DNA of 64,000 nt from Algoriphagus hitonicola. GTDB taxonomy: Bacteria > Bacteroidota > Bacteroidia > Cytophagales > Cyclobacteriaceae. The notes below the pieces were generated by a model. The model saw only the letters and a list, made by a program, of their open reading frames with translations. It was not told the DNA's origin and made no database searches. Made by a program: the position numbers and the translations under genes. Within the stretch, counting starts at the first letter, position 1. The number at the start of each line of letters is the position of its first letter. The stretch is taken from contig NZ_FOPC01000004.1 of the NCBI RefSeq assembly GCF_900113375.1, positions 62,001 through 126,000 of the forward strand, in the 5' to 3' direction. Positions 36,338 to 43,068 of the stretch are shown in pieces.

Positions 36338-36467
36338 TAATAGAAGAATCGAAGAGGTTTTTTCTATTAGCAATACGAATCGAATTTTAATTGGTTGCTA
36401 GTTTGTAAAGCTTCGAGATAACACATGTAGAAGATTCCCAAAGGAGTATTAATACTGCGACTTAAAT

Positions 36468-36486
36468 GTTTACTTCTTTAGTAAAC
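36468..36486. promoter_or_regulatory. Palindrome upstream of higBA, probable operator
   Basis: A perfect inverted repeat GTTTAC-N7-GTAAAC, centred 35 bases upstream of the original higB ATG (36512). HigA-type antitoxins normally bind palindromes over their own promoter, so this is the likely autoregulatory site. Confidence 0.55.
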
Positions 36487-36511
36487 TTATTTTCATGTCT
36501 TAGAGTTTAGA

Positions 36512-36820
36512 ATGGAGGTAGCCTTTAAGACATAAGAATTGGAACGGTTATATGTTACTTCCTTGAGCGAACTCAGAGGAAAACAGAAATTCTCAAGGGA
36601 GGTGATCAAGCAGTACCAAGCGAAGGTTAGGATTTTGACTTTGATCGAAAAACTAAAAGACCTCTATCAAATCAGGTCTCTGAACTTCGAGGCTCTATCT
36701 GGAAATAGAAAAGGCCAGTTTTCCATACGGTTAAACAAACAGTTTCGGCTTATCATCATTGAAGTGGAGGACGAATTGATAGAAATAGAAATTATCGAAA
36801 TATCGAAGCATTATGAGTAA
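36512..36820 (+). pseudogene. higB: HigB/RelE-type toxin with stop at codon 8
   Basis: From ATG 36512 the frame reads MEVAFKT, then TAA, then continues without another stop through ELERLYVTSLSELRGKQKF to a full HigB ending (FSIRLNKQFRLIIIEVEDEL, EIIEISKHYE). The eighth codon would be Lys (AAA) in a typical homologue, so a single A-to-T change explains the stop. The remainder keeps the family core (GNRKGQFSIRLNKQFRLI). A TTG at 36539 (codon 10) could restart translation and give a protein missing nine residues, including the first beta strand. HigB toxins cut mRNA on the ribosome. Its end overlaps higA by 8 bases. Loss of toxicity is inference. Confidence 0.75.
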
Positions 36821-37154
36821 CAAAAGAATAGTAGCAAGTGACTTGGTTCCAGGATCAGTAATGCATCCGGGAGAGCTTCTGAAAGAGGAGCTGCATGCAA
36901 GGAATATGAAACAAATCGATTTGGCTAAGATTTTGGGCATTGCCAAAAATGTGATGTCTGAGATTATCAATGGCAGGCGCAATCTGACTCCTGAACTGGC
37001 AGTTAGATTGGAACAAGCACTAGAGATTAAGGCAGAGTTCTGGATGAAATATCAAATGGCCTATGAGATTGACAAAATCAGAATCAAGAACAAAAAAGCA
37101 ATACAAAAGGCCAATATTTCCCAGAAAGCAAAAGAGCTACTGGCCTCGACCTGA
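36813..37154 (+). CDS. higA: HigA-type antitoxin, XRE family
   Basis: A 113-residue protein with a helix-turn-helix of the HigA/VapI type (HPGELLKEELHARNMKQIDL, then AKILGIAKNVMSEIINGRRN) and the downstream helices LTPELAVRLEQALEIKAEFW. The C-terminal tail is lysine-rich. It neutralises the HigB toxin and represses the operon; a palindrome that could be its operator lies upstream of higB. Its ATG is inside the last codons of higB (ATGAGTAA), so it depends on translation of that frame, even though higB carries an early stop. Confidence 0.9.
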   Translation: MSNKRIVASDLVPGSVMHPGELLKEELHARNMKQIDLAKILGIAKNVMSEIINGRRNLTPELAVRLEQALEIKAEFWMKYQMAYEIDKIRIKNKKAIQKANISQKAKELLAST

Positions 37155-37398
37155 GAGTTATGCCTTTTTTCGAATGGTTAAATGATGACACTACATTCTC
37201 TGGCTCTTTCTTTTTAAAAATGCCCGAAAAGCAGCAATTCTCAGAAAGGAACAGGGAAGGTATACGATCTGGAAATTAATCCTGATCCTAAATCAAATAT
37301 GGCCAGAATTAACTTCAAAAGTGTGCTTCTTTTGTACCCTTACATTTATAACTTAATGATAATCAATAAACTTTACTTTCTGTATCGAAAAATGAACC

Positions 37399-38076
37399 AT
37401 GAAGCGTAAGTTAATCCAAGGGTATCCTTATATAAGCTATTCAAGGCCACAGATCAGCGGCGATGAATCAATCGAAAAGTCTAATGACTTTTACCATGAC
37501 CTTAGCCATAGAAGGACGGTTAGAGAATTTAGTACCCGTCCCATTCCAGAAGAAGTCATTACCAATCTGATCAAAACTGCCGGTTCTGCGCCTTCTGGCG
37601 CAAATAAACAACCGTGGACATTCTGTGTAGTTACCAATCCGCTTATCAAAAAGCAAATCAGAATTGCAGCTGAGGCAGAGGAAAAAGTGAATTATGCTTC
37701 TCGCATGTCATCCACTTGGATTCAGGATTTGAAGCATTTGGGTACGGATTGGGAAAAGCCCTTTTTAGAAGAAGCTCCAGCCTTGCTTGTCGTTTTCAAA
37801 CAATCCTATGGAATCAAGGATGGGCAAAAAATCCAGCATTATTACGTGTCAGAGTCCGTCGGGATAGCCTGTGGATTTTTGATCGCTGCTATTCATCAAG
37901 CAGGTTTAGTCACTGTGACCCATACCCCAAGTCCCATGAATTTTTTGGCCAGTATATTGGACCGTCCAGACTTTGAGAAACCATTTCTTCTACTTCCAAT
38001 AGGATTTGCAAAAGAAGAAACGCTAGTACCAGATATTGTAAAAAAGCCCTTAGAGGATATTTTGGTCCATTATTGA
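37399..38076 (+). CDS. Nitroreductase-fold flavoprotein, iodotyrosine-deiodinase-like
   Basis: A 225-residue FMN enzyme. The nitroreductase start RRTVREFSTRPIPEEVI and the FMN loop AGSAPSGANKQPWTF are clear. The three residues that hold the amino-acid part of the substrate in iodotyrosine deiodinase, Glu-Tyr-Lys (human E157, Y161, K182, numbering from memory), line up here with E95, Y99 and K120 in EEKVNYASRM ... WEK. The rest (VSESVGIACGFLIAAIHQAG, LVTVTHTPSP) also tracks that subfamily. IYDs remove halide from halotyrosines by FMN reduction. A dehalogenase role is therefore likely but untested. It is a single gene, ending 11 bases before a repeat element. Confidence 0.88.
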   Translation: MKRKLIQGYPYISYSRPQISGDESIEKSNDFYHDLSHRRTVREFSTRPIPEEVITNLIKTAGSAPSGANKQPWTFCVVTNPLIKKQIRIAAEAEEKVNYASRMSSTWIQDLKHLGTDWEKPFLEEAPALLVVFKQSYGIKDGQKIQHYYVSESVGIACGFLIAAIHQAGLVTVTHTPSPMNFLASILDRPDFEKPFLLLPIGFAKEETLVPDIVKKPLEDILVHY

Positions 38077-38087
38077 ACAAAAAAAGA

Positions 38088-38187
38088 GGCTGTCTCAAAT
38101 GTGAAGTTTGGCACGCTGAGCACTTGAGAGACGAGAGTCTCGAAATCGAAGGGTCAGGCTGACATTTTAGCGATTTATGGGACAGCC
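38088..38187 (-). repeat. Gene-end inverted-repeat element, copy 2 (100-bp deletion form)
   Basis: In reverse orientation to copies 1 and 3. GGCTGTCTCAAATGTGAAGT at 38088 matches the reversed right end and TTAGCGATTTATGGGACAGCC at its other side matches the reversed left end; about 190 bases of interior are missing. It fills the convergent gap between the deiodinase-like and MscS genes. An A-run before it and a T-run after it frame the paired ends. Confidence 0.75.
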
Positions 38188-38214
38188 ACTTTTATTTCTT
38201 AAGCAAAACATCGT

Positions 38215-39039
38215 TTAGCTAACCTGATGAACCACTCGCTGAGGAAATGGCATTTCGATGTCATTTTTCTCAAACTCTTCATTGATTTTTTCCATTCCGT
38301 CAAAATACAAAGGCCAGAGATCAGCCGCATTAGCCCATACTCTCACGACGAGGTCTAGCGAACTTTCACCAAAATTATTAAGAAAAACTACAGGTTCAGG
38401 ATCTTTAAGTGCTCGATCATCATTTTCGAACACTCCCAAAATAATCTCCCGGGCCTTTTTAATATCGGTCCCATAAGCCACCCCAACATTGAAATCGGCT
38501 CTTCGAGTGGATTGGGTACTCATATTGACCACGTCAGAATTTGCCAAACTCCCATTGGGAATAATGATTTCCTTATTGTCAAAGGTGTTGAGGTGAGTAT
38601 AGAGGATATCTATTTTTTTTACCACTCCAGTATGATTTTGAGCTTCGATGACATCATTGACTTGAAAGGGCTTGAACAGAAGGATCAAAACCCCACCCGC
38701 AAAATTGGATAGGGATCCCTGTAAAGCCAAACCAATCGCCAAACCTGCGGCCCCCAAAATGGCCAAGAAGGAAGACACCGGAACGCCCAATATCGTAGCA
38801 ACTCCAATAACCAGTGATACGAATAGCAATACATTCACTAATCCGATCAGAAAATTATTCAGCGAGGGATTATCCTCTCTTTTGTTTAGTACCTTGGAGA
38901 ATCCGGATACTAATTTTTTGACAATAAACTTACCAACAATGTAAAATAGTATAGCATAAATCAAACTGGGCACAATTTCTCCTGCCAGTTCAACTGCTTT
39001 TCTAATTAACGCATCCGCCATTTCTGGTGAAATTTCCAT
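38215..39039 (-). CDS. Small-conductance mechanosensitive channel (MscS family)
   Basis: A 274-residue channel with three membrane helices. The pore helix is Gly/Ala-rich (FLAILGAAGLAIGLALQGSL, then SNFAGGVLIL). The beta domain follows (VNDVIEAQNHTGVVKKIDIL), then an alpha/beta C-domain ending FEKNDIEMPFPQRVVHQVS. It opens on membrane tension to release solutes in osmotic downshock. I chose ATG 39039 (MEISPEMADALI); the frame open to 39117 runs into the methyltransferase gene. It lies 35 bases downstream of the PKS-methyltransferase pair and may share their transcript, although no functional tie is evident. Confidence 0.93.
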   Translation of the reverse strand: MEISPEMADALIRKAVELAGEIVPSLIYAILFYIVGKFIVKKLVSGFSKVLNKREDNPSLNNFLIGLVNVLLFVSLVIGVATILGVPVSSFLAILGAAGLAIGLALQGSLSNFAGGVLILLFKPFQVNDVIEAQNHTGVVKKIDILYTHLNTFDNKEIIIPNGSLANSDVVNMSTQSTRRADFNVGVAYGTDIKKAREIILGVFENDDRALKDPEPVVFLNNFGESSLDLVVRVWANAADLWPLYFDGMEKINEEFEKNDIEMPFPQRVVHQVS

Positions 39040-39074
39040 AGTTATATATTTTTTGTGATAGATTAAGGTGTCTC

Positions 39075-39779
39075 TCAGAACGTGATGACTAGCTGCCATC
39101 GAAAAGCCCAAAACCAACGAATCGAATATGAATCGATACTAGCCTGAGTAAGGATTCTCTCCCAATCTTGCTTCGAAAAGCTTCTCAATACTGAAACCGG
39201 CGCATCATGCTGGACCATCTTCGAATGGCTAAATAGCCGTGTCAGCCATTTGATGCTTTGATAGGCCAAAGGATGTCGATGCAAATCGTTAATAACGATT
39301 CCTAAACGGGCTTTTTGTCGAAATGCAGTCAAAAGATCAACTAATTCACCATCCGTAAAATGATGGGTAAAAAGCGTACAGGTCAAAACATCAACTTTTT
39401 CAGTAAGAAACTCCTCCGAAAATACATTCTGCACTAGCCAACGAACGGGAGTTTTTTCATTTAACCTAACCGATGCCATCTCAATAATGTTCCGATTGGC
39501 GTCGATTCCGCTAAAATCAATGTTGATCTGATTTTTTTTTGCCCAGTCATGCATGACCTGGATCATATCTCCTCCACCGCAGCCAATATCCGCTACCTGA
39601 TAAGCTGACTGCGGGTATTGTTTAAAAAGTTTCGCCAGTCCATCGGTGGTAACTTTATTCCCGCCTAGCCATCTGTTGATTGTTTTGAGTTCCCGCAAAG
39701 TTTGCGCTAATTCGATGCCTGAGCAGTTCAGGTCATCCATCAGTTCCTTTTGCCGGCTGCGCCGGGAAAAATCATTCAT
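39075..39779 (-). CDS. Class I SAM-dependent methyltransferase (PKS partner)
   Basis: A 234-residue methyltransferase. Motif I is VADIGCGGGDMIQ (about 62-74), followed by the acidic residue of the second strand (FSGIDANRNIIEMA), the VLTCTLFTHHFTD motif and a short C-terminal domain. The His-rich LFTHHF stretch is typical of quinone/phenol or small-molecule methyltransferases. It starts within the last 4 bases of the type III PKS gene (ATGA overlap), so translation is coupled. The same pairing, type III PKS plus methyltransferase, is known in B. subtilis (BpsA/BpsB) and in the Streptomyces SrsA/SrsB phenolic-lipid pathway. It probably O-methylates the polyketide product. Confidence 0.9.
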   Translation of the reverse strand: MNDFSRRSRQKELMDDLNCSGIELAQTLRELKTINRWLGGNKVTTDGLAKLFKQYPQSAYQVADIGCGGGDMIQVMHDWAKKNQINIDFSGIDANRNIIEMASVRLNEKTPVRWLVQNVFSEEFLTEKVDVLTCTLFTHHFTDGELVDLLTAFRQKARLGIVINDLHRHPLAYQSIKWLTRLFSHSKMVQHDAPVSVLRSFSKQDWERILTQASIDSYSIRWFWAFRWQLVITF

Positions 39780-40855
39780 GACTTCTCAAGCAGTAAGGTT
39801 TCTAAGGTCAAGCCGGGCCCAAAACCCATGGCTAAAATATCTCCGTCAATCTTCGGATCCTCCATCATCCGAGCTAGGACAAACAAGATTGTTGCCGAAG
39901 ACATATTTCCAAAATTACGCAACACCTCTAAAGCGTGGCCATTGACGGATGGATCCAAGCCAAACGCTTCCTGGACTTTATGCAAAATTTGCTTTCCCCC
40001 TGGATGAATCGCAAAATTTTTGACTTTGGATAAACTAAACCGCTGCTCAAATATTCCTTTCAGCTGATGAATTCCGCCTTCGAGCAAAGCAGGAATGTAC
40101 TTGGTCAGCCGCATTTCAAATCCAAAATCTCCAATAGACCAAGCCATATCGTTTACGCCTTGTCTGAGAACCTGACTGAGATAAGATTTAATTTTGAATC
40201 CTTCTGTAGCCCCAGTGATCAATGCGGCTGCGGCTCCGTCTCCAAACAGGGAATTGGCCAAAATATGATCTTCAAGATATTCTTTTTGGAAATGCAGTGT
40301 GCACAGCTCCACGCAGACGAGTAAGACCTTTGCTTCCGGCTCAGAACGTACAATTTTATCTGCCAATTTGATGCCGGTGAAGGCGGCATAGCATCCCATA
40401 AAATGAAGACAATATCGCTCCACCGAGTCAGATAATTGAAGCGAATCCATCAACTCCAGTTCCACTCCCGGAGCGGTCATGCCAGTACAGGATACTAAGA
40501 TGAGATGGGTGATTTCACTTGGATCTGTTCCTGATTTTTGGAGGCATTCCAAAGCCGCTTCCACGCCTAGTTTCGATGCATTATCCTCAAATACCCGCAT
40601 CCGGGCTTTGGTACTGGGAAATGGCTCCAAGGCTTCATTGCTTGGAAAAAATAGAAAATCCCTGGTGTCCACCTTGTCAAAATCCGTCAGGACACTGTAG
40701 CGGGTATCGATCCCGGATTTCCGATAGAGAAAATTCAACTTGCGCCCCTCAACTTCATCCAGCCCATGAGCCTGCTTCATAAATCCAGCGATAGCGTGTT
40801 GAGGAATCGGTTTTCCTGGATTTGCCAGGCCAATACTGATTATGCTGGAATTCAT
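39776..40855 (-). CDS. Type III polyketide synthase (chalcone-synthase-like)
   Basis: A 359-residue homodimeric condensing enzyme. The Cys-His-Asn triad is complete: C155 in FMGCYAAFTG, H284 in IHPGGKQI and N317 in NFGNMSSATI. The C-terminal GFGPGLTLETLLL loop of the fold is present. These enzymes extend an acyl-CoA starter with malonyl-CoA and cyclise it to pyrones, resorcinols or phloroglucinols. The residues that decide starter and ring type cannot be read reliably by eye. It is coupled to a methyltransferase and diverges, with 92 bases between, from a UbiA-like prenyltransferase, with a flavoprotein behind that. The set suggests a methylated, prenylated or oxidised phenolic lipid or quinone. 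Confidence 0.95.
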   Translation of the reverse strand: MNSSIISIGLANPGKPIPQHAIAGFMKQAHGLDEVEGRKLNFLYRKSGIDTRYSVLTDFDKVDTRDFLFFPSNEALEPFPSTKARMRVFEDNASKLGVEAALECLQKSGTDPSEITHLILVSCTGMTAPGVELELMDSLQLSDSVERYCLHFMGCYAAFTGIKLADKIVRSEPEAKVLLVCVELCTLHFQKEYLEDHILANSLFGDGAAAALITGATEGFKIKSYLSQVLRQGVNDMAWSIGDFGFEMRLTKYIPALLEGGIHQLKGIFEQRFSLSKVKNFAIHPGGKQILHKVQEAFGLDPSVNGHALEVLRNFGNMSSATILFVLARMMEDPKIDGDILAMGFGPGLTLETLLLEKS

Positions 40856-40947
40856 CTGATCAAGTTAAGAGATTATTTCTAAATTAGAAGGATAGGAGAT
40901 AAACCACCCCAAAGCAAGAAGGTTATTAATTCAATTTAATTAAAACT

Positions 40948-41847
40948 ATGATCACCCGCTCCAGCCTAAAGCACCTTCGGATTCCTTTTTCCATATTTCT
41001 TCTTCCGGTATTTCTCTTTGCTTTGGCTTTTACGGCCAATTTTGATGAAATTCGGATTTTGCTCGTTTTCATCATTTTGCATTTATTTTTATACCCCTCG
41101 AGCAATGGCTATAACAGCTACTTTGATAAGGATGAAAAAAGTATCGGTGGGATAAAAAATCCTCCCAAGGTCACGCCCGACCTTTACTGGTTATCCCTGG
41201 TGTTTTTTGCAATTTCCCTGGGAATGGCCTTAAAAATAAGTCTTGAATTTTCTACGATGATTTTGGTTTATGGTCTAGTCAGTATGGCCTATAGTCATCC
41301 TAAAATTCGATTAAAAAAATATCCATGGCTGAGTTGGATCGTGGCGGGATTATTTCAAGGTTATTTCACCTTTGCCATGGCATATGCCGGCTTGAGCGAC
41401 TTTGGATGGGAGGTCTTTTTTAAAGCCCATGTCCTCATTCCTGGAATGCTGACTTCCCTGATGCTTTGGGCTAATTATCCGCTGACTCAAGTCTATCAGC
41501 ATGAAGAAGATGCTAAAAGAAATGATCTGACCCTAAGCCGAAAATTGGGGATTCAAGGCACTTTTGCATTTTCTGCTTTCTTTTTTCTGCTTACTGCCGC
41601 TGGATTTGCCTGGTTTTTTCTGAGCAGAGATCAAGAATATATTCTTTGGGTTTATTTAGCAGCCATGCTTCCCATCGTACTGTATTTTATGATTTGGTTT
41701 TATTTCGTCCGAAAAAACCCCGAAAAATACGCCAATTACTCCTGGACGATGGGGATGAATACCATATCAGCTTTGCTGCTAAACGGATTTTTTATCTATT
41801 ATTTCCTGGAAAATACCCAGATCATGCAAGCCATAGGGGTAAATTAA
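40948..41847 (+). CDS. UbiA-like membrane prenyltransferase
   Basis: A 299-residue integral membrane protein with about nine helices. It keeps the two metal-diphosphate motifs of UbiA enzymes in modified form: NGYNSYFDKDEKS (N53, N56, D60, D62) after the second helix and YQHEEDAKRNDLTLS (D188, D193) after the sixth, plus AYSHPKIRLKKYPWLSW, which is like the YSxxPxRLK motif of UbiA/ChlG-type proteins. Such enzymes move a prenyl chain from a diphosphate to an aromatic or quinone acceptor. It is divergent from the type III PKS, and its last 4 bases overlap the end of the convergent flavoprotein gene. The acceptor is inferred to be the PKS product. Confidence 0.85.
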   Translation: MITRSSLKHLRIPFSIFLLPVFLFALAFTANFDEIRILLVFIILHLFLYPSSNGYNSYFDKDEKSIGGIKNPPKVTPDLYWLSLVFFAISLGMALKISLEFSTMILVYGLVSMAYSHPKIRLKKYPWLSWIVAGLFQGYFTFAMAYAGLSDFGWEVFFKAHVLIPGMLTSLMLWANYPLTQVYQHEEDAKRNDLTLSRKLGIQGTFAFSAFFFLLTAAGFAWFFLSRDQEYILWVYLAAMLPIVLYFMIWFYFVRKNPEKYANYSWTMGMNTISALLLNGFFIYYFLENTQIMQAIGVN

Positions 41848-42959
41848 AAAGGAATCCCATGCGTATTTTTTATGATTTTGTAGGCTAAAAAGGGACTTTT
41901 GTCCAATATATGAAAGGCCAGCCGGGAGGAAAAAGGAGAGCCAAAGAGCTTTTGGGTCCAGCGTCCGACCCAAAGTCTTCGCCTAAACTCCCGATCCCAA
42001 TTGACTCGATAAATCCGCTCCACTTCAGCACGGCTTCTTCCTTTCTGAATGGCTTCGGCAGCTAGCTTACCTGCATGAATAGCCATCGCCATCCCGTTGC
42101 CGCACAGGGGAGTGATCAATCCAGCCGAATCTCCTGCCATCAGCAGATGGTCTTCAACCGGATTTTTCGGTTCAAAATTTATTTCATTGATGACCTCAGG
42201 CCTTTCTAAAAGAAAATAACTTTCGTTGAAAATAGCCTTTAAGAGCGGGTTTTTCCACAGGATTTCCTGCTCCATTTTTTCGATAGACCCAAAGTGTCTG
42301 AGCTGTTCCCGGCTTCCCAAGTAACACAAATTAAACTTTTGATCTTCGATCGCATTTACCCCGCAGTAGCCTCCTTCAAAATTATGTAAGGCCACGACTT
42401 TGTGGTCCAAATTTGCCTTGATATGATATTTTACGCCGATATAGGGACTTCGTTTTTGGATAAAAGACCGATTGAGCACCTTGTCTATTTTGGAGCGCTT
42501 TCCATGCGCTGCGACGACAAAATCGCCTTGAACTCGATGTCCACTCGCTAACTCCAGTTCAAAAAGATCTTCTTTGGGGTCAAATTTCACCTCGATTACG
42601 TTGGCTCGCTCGATGATCTCGACTCCAAATGCCCGGGCTCTATCTACCAACCACTGATCCAGTACGAACCTGCTGATACCAAATCCACCAAGATCAAGTT
42701 TCAACTGGGTACGATTTCCCAGTGTATCCGAAAACTCAAAATTCTCGATGCCAGGGGAATCAACATGCTTGGGAAATAGTCCTTCCCGCTTGAGAAAACC
42801 AATTACCTCATTGGAAATATATTCTCCACAGACCCGATGAAAAGGATAGTGTTTTTTTTCGAACAAGGAGACCTCATGTCCGGATTTGGCCAGTAAGCTC
42901 GCACTAATCAGGCCCGAAAGTCCTCCGCCTATCACTAATACCCTTGTCTTTGCTTGCAC
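41844..42959 (-). CDS. FAD-dependent oxidoreductase, geranylgeranyl-reductase-like
   Basis: A flavoprotein of about 371 residues. The Rossmann motif VLVIGGGLSGLISASLLA is at the N-terminus, PFHRVCGEYIS follows, and the FAD-closing motif GDSAGLITPLCGNGMAMAIH is near residue 265. This pattern fits the geranylgeranyl reductase/PHBH-related group, which either reduces isoprenoid double bonds or hydroxylates phenols (as SrsC does in phenolic-lipid pathways). GTG 42959 gives a short conventional N-terminus (VQAKTRVLVIGG); an in-frame ATG at 43022 would add 21 residues of poor quality. It converges on the UbiA-like gene with a 4-base overlap and is not co-transcribed with the PKS. Confidence 0.88.
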   Translation of the reverse strand: MQAKTRVLVIGGGLSGLISASLLAKSGHEVSLFEKKHYPFHRVCGEYISNEVIGFLKREGLFPKHVDSPGIENFEFSDTLGNRTQLKLDLGGFGISRFVLDQWLVDRARAFGVEIIERANVIEVKFDPKEDLFELELASGHRVQGDFVVAAHGKRSKIDKVLNRSFIQKRSPYIGVKYHIKANLDHKVVALHNFEGGYCGVNAIEDQKFNLCYLGSREQLRHFGSIEKMEQEILWKNPLLKAIFNESYFLLERPEVINEINFEPKNPVEDHLLMAGDSAGLITPLCGNGMAMAIHAGKLAAEAIQKGRSRAEVERIYRVNWDREFRRRLWVGRWTQKLFGSPFSSRLAFHILDKSPFLAYKIIKNTHGIPF

Positions 42960-43068
42960 AATTTTGCCTTTAATTTGACTACATAACCGCCCATCAAAAA
43001 TTAAGTTTGAGAAGTGTCTCATCCCAGTTTTTGAAGGTTATTTTAATTCTAAAATAAAACGATTACAA

